Of a stretch of DNA of 64,000 nt, positions 15,766 through 24,111 are shown in pieces (position 1 is the first letter of the stretch; each line of letters starts with the position of its first letter). The notes beneath the pieces were generated by a model. That model had not been told where the DNA came from. It saw only the letters and a program-made list of their open reading frames with translations, and did not search any database. A program made the translations under genes and the position numbers. Where the stretch lies: NCBI RefSeq assembly GCF_030815865.1, contig NZ_JAUSXI010000001.1, positions 4,278,001 to 4,342,000 of the forward strand. The letters are read 5' to 3'. This stretch comes from Arthrobacter globiformis. GTDB taxonomy: Bacteria > Actinomycetota > Actinomycetes > Actinomycetales > Micrococcaceae.

Positions 15766-17820
15766 TCAGCGGTGAGGAAGCATCCGCAAAAAACCCGACG
15801 AAAAGTGGGGGAGGGTGTGCGGGAGGAGCAGCCGGGCTAGCCGACGTGGATGCCGGGGCGGCGGGCGGGGTCGGGCTCGTTTTCGCGGATGATCTCCCGG
15901 ACCACGGGGGCGGTGTCGCCGCGGCCCAGGAGCAGGTATCGCATCAGGTGAGCCAGGGGGTTGCCCTCGGCCCACTCGAAGTACGCGTGCGGCCGCACCC
16001 CCGGTGGCGTCGCGCAGGGCCAATAGGATCGCGGCGATGGCGTTGGGCGCGGCCGGGCTGGTGGCACGCAGGATACGGTGCCCGGCCACCTCGACGCCGC
16101 GCACCTCGAGGACGTCACTGAAGCCCGACGGGTCCGTGACGTCGATCTCGAGGAACATCACGTCGGCCGTGCCGGGCACGGGGTTGTTCTCCCGCTGCGC
16201 GGCCTCCTTCTCCGCGTACTCCGCGGCGTCCCTGGCCTGCGGGCGGTTGGCGATGATGTTGATCCGCCCGTCGTAGTCCAGCGTGTCCGTCACGAAGCGC
16301 CGCGCTGCCTCGTCGAACTCGATCCGGTCCACCCGCAGCTCGGTGGTCCGGGAGACACGGGACACCAGCGACACCACCACGATGCCCAGGATGAAGAACC
16401 CGGAGATCGCCAGGCCGTCCGGCTTCTCGATCACGTTCTCCACCAGCGCGTACAGCATGACGAGGGTCAGGAGGGTAAAGCCGACCGCGGCCCCCCGCTT
16501 CTTCTTGCGCGCGGCGGAGATGCTTACGGCCACCGCGCCGGAGACCATCATTGCCAGGATGCCGGTGGCATAGGCGCCGGCCTGGGCGTTGACGTCGGCC
16601 TTGAAGCCGATGGTGATGAGGATGCTGATGGCCGTGTACACCAGGACCACGGGACGCACCGCGCGCGACCAGTCGGGCGCCATGCCGTAGGAGGGAAGGT
16701 ACCGGGGCACGATGTTGATCAGCCCGGCCATCGCGGAGGCACCGGCGAACCACAGGATCAGGATGCTGCTGATGTCGTAAACAGAACCGAAGCCATTGCC
16801 GAGCCGTTCATGCGCCAAGTAGGCCAAAGCACGGCCGTTCGCCGGCCCGCCCTCCTGGAACGCCTCGGCCCGGATCAGCACGGTGGTCACGAAGCTGCTG
16901 CCGATCAGGTAGACGCTCATCACCACGGCCGCCGTCGTGAGGAGCTTGCGGGTATTGCGGATCCGGTTCTGCAGCATCTCCTCCGGCGTGGCACCGGGCG
17001 CCTTCACCAGTGGCATCATGCTGACGCCGGTCTCGAAGCCGGAGAGGCCCAGCACCAGCAGCGGAAACGCCAGGACCGCCGGGCCGGCGATGTTGCCAAA
17101 ACCGCCGCCAAAGGAGGTGAGTTGCGACATCCAGGCGGCGACGGCACCCGGCTGGGTGACGGCGTCGTAAATTCCAGTGCCGATGACGACGGCGTTGAGC
17201 AGCAGAAAGACACCCACCAGCGGAATGGCCACGGCCACCGCCTCGGAGAAGCCCAGCAGGAACACCCCGCCCAGGATCAGCAGCATCACCACGGTGATGG
17301 GCACCGCCTGGCCTTCGAGGAACGGCGGCAGGTAGGGGTTCTCCAGCATGTGCACGGTGGCGTCGGCCGCGGACAGGGTGATGGTGATGATCCACGACGT
17401 CGCCACGAACCCGAGCAGCACCAGCACGAACACCTTCCCGCGCCAGAACGGCAGCAGGTTTTCGAGCATGGCCACGGACCCCTGCCCGTGCGGGCTCTCG
17501 TGCGCCACCCGCCGGTACATCGGCAGCATGCCCAGCAGCGTCAGGCCCACGATCAGCAGCGTGGCCAGCGGCGACAGTGCACCGGCGGCGAGCGCGGCGA
17601 TGCCCGGCAGATACGACAGCGTGGAGAAGTAGTCCACGCCGGTCAGGCACATGACCTTCCACCAGCTCTGCTGATGCCCGGTGCCCTCCCCGGACTCCGG
17701 CCCCACCGGCTGGTGCACCTTGTGCTCCAGCAGCCACCGCGTGAGCGCGCCGCCGGGGCCATCTTCCCGCTCTGGGTTGGGCACGCTGGCCGGAACGGAG
17801 TACTGGGCAGGTGCGGTCAT
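15766..17820 (-). CDS. APC-superfamily permease (C-terminal tail frameshifted)
   Basis: A permease with about 12 membrane helices; the first contains [20 protein letters not shown]. It belongs to the amino-acid/polyamine/cation superfamily and distantly recalls KimA-type potassium transporters, which fits its place beside trkH/trkA, but an amino-acid substrate is equally possible. A cytoplasmic domain follows from about residue 490. At a run of five C (15998-16002) the frame slips: after LRDATGG the current frame reads Arg/Pro-rich nonsense to 15766, whereas the adjacent frame continues as [13 protein letters not shown] and ends PGIHVG at 15837. The intact protein would be about 660 residues. 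The slip is either a sequencing error or a recent mutation. Confidence 0.88.
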   Translation of the reverse strand: MTAPAQYSVPASVPNPEREDGPGGALTRWLLEHKVHQPVGPESGEGTGHQQSWWKVMCLTGVDYFSTLSYLPGIAALAAGALSPLATLLIVGLTLLGMLPMYRRVAHESPHGQGSVAMLENLLPFWRGKVFVLVLLGFVATSWIITITLSAADATVHMLENPYLPPFLEGQAVPITVVMLLILGGVFLLGFSEAVAVAIPLVGVFLLLNAVVIGTGIYDAVTQPGAVAAWMSQLTSFGGGFGNIAGPAVLAFPLLVLGLSGFETGVSMMPLVKAPGATPEEMLQNRIRNTRKLLTTAAVVMSVYLIGSSFVTTVLIRAEAFQEGGPANGRALAYLAHERLGNGFGSVYDISSILILWFAGASAMAGLINIVPRYLPSYGMAPDWSRAVRPVVLVYTAISILITIGFKADVNAQAGAYATGILAMMVSGAVAVSISAARKKKRGAAVGFTLLTLVMLYALVENVIEKPDGLAISGFFILGIVVVSLVSRVSRTTELRVDRIEFDEAARRFVTDTLDYDGRINIIANRPQARDAAEYAEKEAAQRENNPVPGTADVMFLEIDVTDPSGFSDVLEVRGVEVAGHRILRATSPAAPNAIAAILLALRDATGGAAARVLRVGRGQPPGSPDAIPAPGPRRHRPRGPGDHPRKRARPRPPPRHPRRLARLLLPHTLPHFSSGFLRMLPHR
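15837..16003 (-). other. Displaced original C-terminus of the permease (+1 frame)
   Basis: Read in the frame shifted by one, this stretch encodes [20 protein letters not shown] and [20 protein letters not shown] before a TAG at 15837-15839. Its composition is protein-like, unlike the Arg/Pro-rich product of the uninterrupted frame, so it marks the ancestral end of the gene upstream. Confidence 0.75.
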
Positions 17821-17946
17821 GAAGTGTCTTTCTGGATTTGCGGGAAAGGCCCCGTCGTCGGGCCGCTGGAGAGCGACGGGAGGGCGGCCGGGGAGCGCTC
17901 ACGGGTTCCGCCGTCGGACGGGCGGGACGGTGTCCGACGGCGGGGG

Positions 17947-18039
17947 CTACTTCGTTGCTCTGATGAGCCGGTAGATCATGTAGCCGGTTGCGCCGATCCC
18001 GAGGATCAGCCACAGCAACGGGGCGCTTTGGGTCAGCAT
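17947..18039 (-). CDS. 30-residue single-span membrane peptide
   Basis: A tiny gene encoding MLTQSAPLLWLILGIGATGY followed by MIYRLIRATK: one hydrophobic helix and a basic end. It lies 126 nt upstream of the permease gene on the same strand, facing trkH. Its size and layout recall KdpF-like peptides that accompany potassium transporters, though sequence identity with KdpF is not evident. The ribosome site is weak. It may be a transporter accessory subunit; that is inference from context. Confidence 0.45.
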   Translation of the reverse strand: MLTQSAPLLWLILGIGATGYMIYRLIRATK

Positions 18040-18161
18040 GGCAGGACACGGCCTTGTGTGCTTGAGGTGGCCACGGGGTCCTTCGATTCATATGGGCAGT
18101 TTGCTGATGACCACGGGAGCCTAGCATCGGCCGGATTCCGAAAAGCGCCAAGACCGGGGAT

Positions 18162-18181
18162 CTTAACGCTTTCTTAACGCC
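18162..18181 (+). promoter_or_regulatory. TTAACG direct repeat upstream of trkH
   Basis: CTTAACGCTTTCTTAACGCC has two TTAACG copies with an 11-nt period, typical of response-regulator boxes. It is 41 nt before the trkH start. A nearly identical 20-mer (18 of 20) lies in reverse orientation at 23004-23023, upstream of the CHRD operon. Confidence 0.5.
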
Positions 18182-18222
18182 TCCCTCTTCATACCGGCCT
18201 CGGGGAATTCCGCGGTGGTAGC

Positions 18223-19770
18223 GTGACGCGTATGCGCGACGTTCCTGCCCCGAAGGCCCGGCCTGCAGGCAGGAACGCCCCGCCGGCAGGCAGGAGGTCC
18301 CGGCCGGCAGCGAAAACTGCCAGGCGCGCGGCCAAAAATGCAACGAAAACTGCCAAAACCAACCGGAAAGCGGCCGGATCGGACCGCGGGTTCAGTGGGC
18401 TGTGGCCCGCCGGCTCGAAGGTGTTCCCCCGCATCCTCAACGTTTTCGCGCCGCAGCACCCGGCCCAGGTGATCGTGCTCGGGTTCGCCGGGGCTGTCGC
18501 CGTCGGCACGATCTTTCTCATGCTGCCCATCTCGCGGAACGGCCCGGAGGGCGCACCCTTCCTTACTGCCTTGTTCACCTCCACGTCCTCGGTGTGTGTC
18601 ACGGGGCTGATCACCGTTGACACGCCGGTGTACTGGAGCGGCTTCGGCAAGGCGGTGATCATGGCCCTGATCCAGATCGGCGGCTTCGGGGTCATGTCCT
18701 TCGGCACGCTGCTGGGTGTGCTCATGGCCCGCCGGCTCGGCCTGCGCTCACGGCTTTCAGCGGCCGCGGAGACCAAGAGCACCGGCTTTGGCGACGTCCG
18801 CCAGGTGCTGCTCGGCGTGCTGACCATCAGCGTCACCGTGGAGATCGTGCTCGCCGGCATCCTGGCGGCGAGGCTCGTTGCCGGCTACGGCTACGAGCCC
18901 GGGCGTGCGCTGTGGCACGGCGTCTTCCATGCGGTGTCCTCCTTCAACAACGCCGGATTCGCTCTGCACACGGACAACCTCATCGGCTTCTCCGGGGACC
19001 CGTGGATCTGCCTGCCCATCGCCGCCGCTGTGATCATCGGCGGCCTCGGCTTCCCGGTGCTGTTCGAGCTGCGCCGGCAGTACCAGCGGCCCATCCACTG
19101 GAGCATGAACACCAAGCTGGTCCTGGTGGGCACCGCGGTACTCCTGGTCAGCGGCACGGTCTTCCTCACCGCCGTCGAGTGGTCCAACCCGGCCACGCTG
19201 GGCGGGCTCAAGCCCGGAGAGCGCATCCTGGCCGGCTTCTTCCAGTCAGTCATCACCCGCACGGCTGGATTCAACAGCATAGACATCGGACAGATGCACC
19301 CCGTGTCCTGGATGGGCATGGATATTTTGATGTTCATCGGCGGCGGCCCGGCCAGCACCGCAGGCGGCCTGAAAATCACCACCTTCGGTGTGCTGTTCTT
19401 CATCCTCCTGACGGAACTGCAGGGCGGCACGGCCGTAAACATCTTCGGCAAGCGCCTCTCCCGGGCGGTGCACCGGCAGGCGATCGCGGTGGTTCTGCTG
19501 GCCCTCGCGCTGGTGGTCGGCTCCACGATGTTCCTGATGCTTATCACGGACTTCGGCCAGGAGCGGATCCTGTTCGAGGTGGTTTCGGCGTTCGCCACGG
19601 TGGGACTGTCCACCGGCATCACCGCCGCCATGCCGCCGGCCGGGCAGGTGGTGCTGATCCTGCTGATGTTCATCGGCCGCCTCGGCCCGGTGACGCTCGG
19701 CGCCGCACTGGCCCTCCGCGAACGCCCGCTGCTCTACGAATACCCCAAGGAAAGGCCCCTCATTGGCTAA
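18223..19770 (+). CDS. trkH: TrkH/KtrB-family potassium uptake protein
   Basis: A 515-residue potassium-translocating subunit. After a very basic Ala/Lys/Arg-rich N-terminal 55 residues, four membrane-pore-membrane units carry the selectivity-filter loops with their Gly: SSVCVTGLI, SSFNNAGFAL, TRTAGFNSID and ATVGLSTGI. The length of the core fits KtrB/TrkH of Gram-positive bacteria. The GTG at 18223 or the ATG at 18232 may start translation. The next gene (trkA) starts inside its 3' end, so the gating partner is co-translated. The N-terminal basic extension is unusual and may be a regulatory or membrane-surface tether. Confidence 0.94.
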   Translation: MTRMRDVPAPKARPAGRNAPPAGRRSRPAAKTARRAAKNATKTAKTNRKAAGSDRGFSGLWPAGSKVFPRILNVFAPQHPAQVIVLGFAGAVAVGTIFLMLPISRNGPEGAPFLTALFTSTSSVCVTGLITVDTPVYWSGFGKAVIMALIQIGGFGVMSFGTLLGVLMARRLGLRSRLSAAAETKSTGFGDVRQVLLGVLTISVTVEIVLAGILAARLVAGYGYEPGRALWHGVFHAVSSFNNAGFALHTDNLIGFSGDPWICLPIAAAVIIGGLGFPVLFELRRQYQRPIHWSMNTKLVLVGTAVLLVSGTVFLTAVEWSNPATLGGLKPGERILAGFFQSVITRTAGFNSIDIGQMHPVSWMGMDILMFIGGGPASTAGGLKITTFGVLFFILLTELQGGTAVNIFGKRLSRAVHRQAIAVVLLALALVVGSTMFLMLITDFGQERILFEVVSAFATVGLSTGITAAMPPAGQVVLILLMFIGRLGPVTLGAALALRERPLLYEYPKERPLIG

Positions 19771-20455
19771 GAACTTTTTCTCCCGGCCCGCCGAAACAGC
19801 GGCGCAGGCGGACTCGGTGGTGGTGATCGGCCTGGGCCGCTTCGGCGGGTCGCTGGCGCTGGAGCTGGAGGCGCAGGGCACCGAGGTGCTGGGCATCGAC
19901 TCCAACGAGGACACCGTGCAGTCCTACAACGGCCGGCTGACCCACGTGGTCCGGGCGGACTCCACCAAGGAAGAGGTGCTGCGCCAGCTCTCCGTCCACG
20001 AGTTCGATCGCGCCGTGGTGGGCATCGGCAGCGACATCGAGGCGAGCATCCTGACGACGTCGCGCCTGCTCACGTTCAAGAAGCCGCAGATCTGGGCCAA
20101 GGCCATCAGCGAGCCGCATGCCGAGATCCTCAACCAGCTTGGCGTGGACCACGTGATCCGCCCCGAGCACGACATGGGCAAGCGCGTGGCCCACCTGGTC
20201 CGCGGCTCGCTGCTGGACTACGTCGAGTTCGAGGACGACTTCGTGATGATCCGCACCAGCCCGCCCGCTGAGGCCCGCGACCGTCCGCTCGGCGTGCTGG
20301 GCCTGCGCGACAAGTACGGCATCACCATCGTGGCGGTCAAGCGCCCGGGCGGTATCTGGGGCCACACCACGGCGCAGACCGTCCTGTACGACGACGACCA
20401 GATCATCGTGCAGGGCAGCAAGACCCAGGCGGAGCGGTTCAGCAACCTACCCTGA
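19763..20455 (+). CDS. trkA: TrkA/KtrA-family potassium channel regulator
   Basis: A 230-residue cytoplasmic gating ring subunit that binds nucleotides and controls the TrkH pore. The RCK-N domain shows the Rossmann pattern VVVIGLGRFGGSLALEL with the acidic end of strand 2 (VLGIDSNED); the C-terminal RCK-C domain starts near residue 145 (EFEDDFVMIRTSPP) and ends DDDQIIVQGSK. The TTG start overlaps the last 8 nt of trkH. Gene order and overlap leave little doubt about the partner. Confidence 0.94.
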   Translation: MAKNFFSRPAETAAQADSVVVIGLGRFGGSLALELEAQGTEVLGIDSNEDTVQSYNGRLTHVVRADSTKEEVLRQLSVHEFDRAVVGIGSDIEASILTTSRLLTFKKPQIWAKAISEPHAEILNQLGVDHVIRPEHDMGKRVAHLVRGSLLDYVEFEDDFVMIRTSPPAEARDRPLGVLGLRDKYGITIVAVKRPGGIWGHTTAQTVLYDDDQIIVQGSKTQAERFSNLP

Positions 20456-20458
20456 CGC

Positions 20459-20503
20459 TTACCGCATGGCAGGTTATCGCATGGCCGGTTACCGCGTGGC
20501 CGG
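20459..20503. repeat. Three 15-bp tandem units with in-frame stops
   Basis: TTACCGCATGGCAGG, TTATCGCATGGCCGG and TTACCGCGTGGCCGG follow each other without gaps. On the minus strand each unit contains TAA in the frame of the small gene ending at 20489, giving three consecutive stops. It lies between convergent genes. Confidence 0.75.
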
Positions 20504-20863
20504 TGCCTCAATAAAGACCACCTGGCTCAAGCTTCTGACAGGCCTCCGACTCCGGGCGGCAGGCTTGCCGACGGCGTTAGCCGGGATCCCGGCGTCGGCC
20601 GCCCTGGGCTTGCCGGTACCGTTGGAAAGCCCGACGGCGTTAGCCGCCTTTGCGGTCTGGATCCGCCGCACGCTAAGCTGCTCGAGGTCCAGCAGCCGGC
20701 GCGTGCCGGTCCGGGCGTCGATGATCCAGAACAGGCCGATGTCCTGGAACGTGCTGCTCACGGTCCCACGGTGAGCCAGCCGTCCCCGGTGCCAGGCCTC
20801 GATCTCGTCGCCTACAGCCAGCTCTGCACTGGACCGCACTTCAGGCTCCACATCTTCGTTCAC
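20489..20863 (-). CDS. Small barrel-like protein with FWI/RTGTR core, copy 2
   Basis: A 124-residue paralogue of the protein at 13530. The core (about residues 10-60) reads LAVGDEIEAWHRGRLAHRG, then IGLFWIIDARTGTRRLLDLE; the pattern of Gly, FWI and RTGTR-LLD is shared with copy 1. A basic, Ala/Lys/Arg-rich tail of about 60 residues (RKP..ADAG..KPAARSRRPVRS) is unique to this copy and could bind nucleic acid. The GTG at 20863 is chosen because a GGAGGGGG ribosome site lies just upstream; the open frame extends to 21136, but that part looks non-coding. The function is unknown. Confidence 0.68.
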   Translation of the reverse strand: MNEDVEPEVRSSAELAVGDEIEAWHRGRLAHRGTVSSTFQDIGLFWIIDARTGTRRLLDLEQLSVRRIQTAKAANAVGLSNGTGKPRAADAGIPANAVGKPAARSRRPVRSLSQVVFIEAPATR

Positions 20864-21048
20864 GGCCGGTCCCCCTCCATTGGAATGTTGATGGGACCAG
20901 CCTGCACCACGATGTTTTCTAAAACGTTTCGCGCTGGTGCTTGGAGTGTGTCTGCGCTGTTTCCGGCGCCGCCTGCGAGCGCACCTTTGGTTGGCACGTT
21001 CGCGTTGCAGACGGTGTTTCCGTTGTAAACGGTGCCCCGGCCTCTGGA

Positions 21049-21999
21049 TTAGTCGTCGGAGCCCCAGGAGGGGAAGTTGACGCCCGGAGGACCGCTGACC
21101 ACGGCTGTGATGCGTCCACCCGGGGAGACAATGCAAATTCGGTCAATTCTGGCCTCTGTGTCAACGCAGCCGCTGAGTAGCTTGCGCCCGTCGGGCGACC
21201 ATACGGCCTTGAAGAATTTCAGGTCCGGGGTTCTCGGCTGGATCACCCGAAGTCGGTTGCCATCCGGATGGACCGAAAGGATCGATCCGTAGTCTGGGGC
21301 CTTCGTGTTTTCGGGTTCGATGTTGAACGTGATCGAGCGGCCGTCGGGCGACCAGTCCGGGTGTTCCAGGCCTGGGCGTGGCGAGACAACCTGATGCAGC
21401 CCTGTTCCATCTGAGTTGATGACGTAGATAGCCTCGAGTTGCCCCTCGGGGCTGTCGCCGGTGATGCGTCCGAAGGCTATTCGCGTTCCGTCGGGCGAGA
21501 ATACCGGTTCGACGTCCAGGGCGTTGCGGGTGAGCTGCTTTGGACTGGATCCGTCAGCGAGCATTATCCAAATTGACACGCTGAAAGTTGGTTGGCCGAA
21601 CGGAAACGCGTCGTACACGATGGACTTGCCGTCGGGTGACCACTTGGGGCATTCCTGTACGCCGGGGGCCGTCGTGAGGGCTTTTCGGTTCCGTCCGTCG
21701 GGCTCGATCGTGGCGATGTGGACTCCGGCATCGTCAATGAAGTCGAACGCGATCCGGTCTCCGTCGGGGGCCCAGTCCGAGAAATTGGCTTGATCCTGGG
21801 TCAGACGCCGTTGGTGGGATCCGTCAGAGTCGGCAGTCCAGAGACTGAAACCGTCGATGGCCGGGTCCAAGCGCCCAAATGCTATGTCTCCGTTTTCGGG
21901 TTTCCGCTCCTGGTCAGCCCTCGACGCTGTCGCAGGCATGGGACCTATGAGAGACAGCACCGCCGCAAGCACAGTGATAAGGGCAGGCTTGGTACGCAT
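21049..21999 (-). CDS. Secreted TolB-like beta-propeller protein (PD40 repeats)
   Basis: A 316-residue exported protein (signal peptide MRTKPALITVLAAVLSLIGP, cleavage near ATA-SRA) made of PD40/WD40-like repeats. Six repeat motifs of the form W/F-S/A-PDG-x-x-I are visible: SDWAPDGDRIAF, PKWSPDGKSIVY, PVFSPDGTRIAF, PDWSPDGRSITF, AVWSPDGRKLLS and the final PSWGSDD. Such propellers mediate binding rather than catalysis; in TolB they work with envelope partners, but here no Tol genes are near. The ATG follows AAGGAG. It is monocistronic. Confidence 0.85.
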   Translation of the reverse strand: MRTKPALITVLAAVLSLIGPMPATASRADQERKPENGDIAFGRLDPAIDGFSLWTADSDGSHQRRLTQDQANFSDWAPDGDRIAFDFIDDAGVHIATIEPDGRNRKALTTAPGVQECPKWSPDGKSIVYDAFPFGQPTFSVSIWIMLADGSSPKQLTRNALDVEPVFSPDGTRIAFGRITGDSPEGQLEAIYVINSDGTGLHQVVSPRPGLEHPDWSPDGRSITFNIEPENTKAPDYGSILSVHPDGNRLRVIQPRTPDLKFFKAVWSPDGRKLLSGCVDTEARIDRICIVSPGGRITAVVSGPPGVNFPSWGSDD

Positions 22000-22261
22000 G
22001 CGCTACTCCTTCGACTAGGCCCCGTCTTGGCCGGGGCGCCACTGTATCGAAGGAGGCCTCTTCGTCTGCGCAAATATCCTCCGCCGGGCCGCCTTAGTCA
22101 ATACTCTGGACAAACCGCAAGCAGCGGTTATCGCCTAGCTCTCAAAGTTCTTGCAGCGCGCATCCGCGTTAAGGGCAGGAGCCTTCCGGAGCCGCCGCCG
22201 ATAAACTGGGAGTGGCCGCCGCGGCAGCGGGCCGCCCCGGCTTTCCCAACAGGAGGTCATG

Positions 22262-22438
22262 ATGGGTTTGGGTGACAAGATCCACAATGCCGCCGAGAAA
22301 CTCCACGGCAAAAGCAAGGAAGCAGCCGGACGCGCCACCGGTGACAACCGGCTCAGGGCTGAGGGCAGGGAGCGCCACATCAGGGCCGACCTCAAGCAGG
22401 CCGGCGAAAAGATCAAGGACGCCTTCAGGAGGCACTGA
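22262..22438 (+). CDS. CsbD-family stress-response protein
   Basis: A 58-residue hydrophilic protein, MGLGDKIHNAAEKLHGKSKE followed by AAGRATGDNRLRAEGRERHI, which matches the CsbD family of small general-stress proteins throughout its length. The second of two adjacent ATG codons is chosen because AGGAGG (22251-22256) then has 5-nt spacing. A strong hairpin ends the unit at 22461. In Bacillus csbD belongs to the sigma-B regulon; regulation here cannot be read. Confidence 0.9.
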   Translation: MGLGDKIHNAAEKLHGKSKEAAGRATGDNRLRAEGRERHIRADLKQAGEKIKDAFRRH

Positions 22439-22460
22439 CCCAAGGTCCCGCTTCAATGCT

Positions 22461-22495
22461 CGAGGCCCTGTCCGGTAAGAGCGGACAGGGCCTCG
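22461..22495 (+). terminator. Perfect 14-bp hairpin after the CsbD gene
   Basis: CGAGGCCCTGTCCG (22461-22474) pairs fully with CGGACAGGGCCTCG (22482-22495) around a 7-nt loop. It sits 23 nt after the stop codon and is the clearest terminator hairpin in this part of the window. Confidence 0.8.
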
Positions 22496-22515
22496 CCGCG
22501 TCTTCGGCAGCCCTG

Positions 22516-22667
22516 CTACCGGAGAGCGGCGAGGGTCGACGCCAGCGCGACGTGGACGGCCGTTCCGGCAAGGACACTGACCACGGCGTTCCCGCGCCAA
22601 AGGTGCAGCCCGGCTGTGACGGCGAATCCTGCTGCGACCGCGATGGTCGTCGGGGTGAGCGAGGTGG
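22516..22667 (-). pseudogene. azlD: azlD remnant (C-terminal 50 codons only)
   Basis: On the minus strand one frame reads SLTPTTIAVAAGFAVTAGLH, then LWRGNAVVSVLAGTAVHVAL and a stop at 22516-22518. This matches the last two helices of AzlD, the small subunit of the AzlCD branched-chain amino acid exporter, whose end has the pattern LHLWR-N-LLS-x-x-GT. The first half of azlD and all of azlC are missing. At about 22667 the sequence changes abruptly into the C-terminal half of an Lrp-type regulator on the other strand. Confidence 0.6.
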
Positions 22668-22979
22668 GAGGGAGTCATCGCCGGATACCGTGCACTCATC
22701 GACCCAGTCGCCGCGGGCCGGAGCTTCTGCGTCATCATATCGGTCGAGATCACCATGACCGACCGTCAGACCGTTGAAGACTTCGAAACAGCTGTCGCAG
22801 CGCTGGAGGAAGTAACGGAAGTCCGGCGGGTCTACGGAGTGCCGGACTATATCGTGAGGGTCGACGTCGCAGACGGCAACGAGTACGAACGGTTCCAGAC
22901 CCAGAAGATGACCAAGCTGCCCGGAGTCCATCGCATCATTTCCCATCCGATGATGAAGCTCATCAAGAGCCGCTACTGA
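22668..22979 (+). pseudogene. Lrp/AsnC-family regulator lacking its DNA-binding half
   Basis: From 22668 the frame reads EGVIAGYRALIDPVAAGRSF and continues into a complete ligand-binding RAM domain (VEDFETAVAALEEVTEVRR, VPDYIVRVDVADGNEYERF, LPGVHRIISHPMMKLIKSRY). The N-terminal helix-turn-helix of about 50 residues is absent; the upstream DNA is instead the tail of azlD. An ATG at 22755 could still give a 74-residue stand-alone RAM protein, but it lacks a ribosome site. In other bacteria lrp-type genes lie divergent to azlCD, so one deletion explains both remnants. Confidence 0.7.
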
Positions 22980-23331
22980 GCGGCACGGCTACCAACCAGG
23001 GCAGGCGTTAAAAAACCGTTAAGATTCCGCCGCGGCCGGCGTAAATGCTGTTGGGGCGAAGCGCGGCACAGTACCTTTGATCCAATGCCGTCCTGCGATG
23101 GCCCCCAACACCGCAGGGCGGCATTTCCATGCCCTCGGGCGAGGGCCCCACCTGCCGAAAAGTACGACGGCGGCACTCCCGACGCCGCCTCTGCCCGTGC
23201 CCGATCTCCCCCACACCAAAGAAAAGTAAGCCACCTCACTATTTCACCCATCCGGCCCCGGCGCTGCTCCGAACTGCCTGTGTCCCACCTACGGGAGATC
23301 CACCACCACTCGCACGAGGAGAACGCTTCCG
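22980..23331 (+). other. Leader of the CHRD operon, no gene
   Basis: This 352-nt stretch has no plausible coding region. It contains the TTAACG direct repeat at 23004-23023, GC-rich inverted segments such as CCCTCGGGCGAGGG at 23131-23144, and a GAGGAG ribosome site before the ATG at 23332. It probably holds the promoter and a structured leader. Confidence 0.45.
23004..23023 (-). promoter_or_regulatory. TTAACG direct repeat upstream of the CHRD operon
   Basis: On the minus strand it reads CTTAACGGTTTTTTAACGCC: two TTAACG copies 11 nt apart, matching 18 of 20 bases of the site at 18162-18181 in front of trkH. The shared site suggests that one response regulator acts at both places. Confidence 0.5.
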
Positions 23332-24111
23332 ATGAATAAGACTTTGCGACTTTTGGCCGTCCCCACCCTCGCACTTGGCGCGCTTGCCCTCTCCGGCGCA
23401 CCGGCCATGGCCGCCGACGGCGACCAGGCCTACCAAGCCACGCTCGGCCAGCTTAACGGCAGCTCCGCCTCGGGCACCGTCACCCTACACGTCACCGGCA
23501 ACCAGGCCCACGTGGTCCTGAATGTCTCCGGCCTCGCCCAGACATTCAACAATGCGCCGTACCCGCACGTGCAGCACATCCACGTCGGTGCCAAGGGCCA
23601 GTGCCCCGGCCCGGCGGCGGACACCAACGGCGACGGAGTCATCTCCACCACCGAAGGCGGACCGTCCTACGGCAAGATCGGCACCACGCTCTCCACCAGC
23701 GGGGACACCAGCCCGGCGGCTGGCCTGGACCTCAAGGTTGCAGGCCAGGGCGGCGCCTACACGATCGACCGCAGCTTCCCGCTCAACGCCGAGACCAAGG
23801 CAGCCCTGCAGAACGGCACCGCCGCCGTGGTGGTCCACGGCCTGGATCCCGCCACGTTGAGCGCCGCCGGCCAGGCTGCCAAGAGCGACCTCGTGCCCAG
23901 CCTGCCGCTGGCGGCCACATCGCCGGCCCTCTGCGGCACCCTCGCCGTCGGCCAGATGAACATGCCGGTGGGCGGCGCTGACACCGGCGTTGCGCAGACT
24001 CCGCAGAAGAACGACGCCGGTGTGCTGGCTTTGGGCGGGGGCCTCGTCCTTGCTGCCGCTGCGGGAGGAACGTACATCGTTCGCCGCCGCAAGGCGGCCG
24101 ACGCCGCGTAG
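23332..24111 (+). CDS. Secreted CHRD-like surface protein with sortase-type tail
   Basis: A 259-residue protein with a signal peptide (cleavage after APAMA-ADG). The mature part resembles CHRD-type beta domains: GTVTLHVTGNQAHVVLNVSG, then HVQHIHVGAKGQCPGPAADT with clustered His, and later AAVVVHGLDP. An EF-like loop DTNGDGVIS may bind calcium. The C terminus is anchor-like: polar DTGVAQTPQKNDAG, a hydrophobic helix (LALGGGLVLAAAAGGTYIV) and RRRKAADAA. There is no LPxTG; VAQTP is in that position. The downstream lipoprotein and sortase genes form an operon with it, so the sortase probably anchors it. Confidence 0.82.
   Translation: MNKTLRLLAVPTLALGALALSGAPAMAADGDQAYQATLGQLNGSSASGTVTLHVTGNQAHVVLNVSGLAQTFNNAPYPHVQHIHVGAKGQCPGPAADTNGDGVISTTEGGPSYGKIGTTLSTSGDTSPAAGLDLKVAGQGGAYTIDRSFPLNAETKAALQNGTAAVVVHGLDPATLSAAGQAAKSDLVPSLPLAATSPALCGTLAVGQMNMPVGGADTGVAQTPQKNDAGVLALGGGLVLAAAAGGTYIVRRRKAADAA

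Noticed and set aside
16078..18177. A 699-codon open frame on the plus strand across the permease gene
   Set aside because: It is antisense to the APC permease; its His/Gln/Arg-rich product has no domain and no ribosome site. High GC keeps such shadow frames open, as also at 11263-12747, 38484-40256 and 45504-47711.
22755..22979. Stand-alone 74-residue RAM-domain protein
   Set aside because: The readable Lrp homology begins 87 nt upstream of the ATG without a start codon, so a truncated lrp gene is the better explanation. Expression of the short form cannot be excluded.
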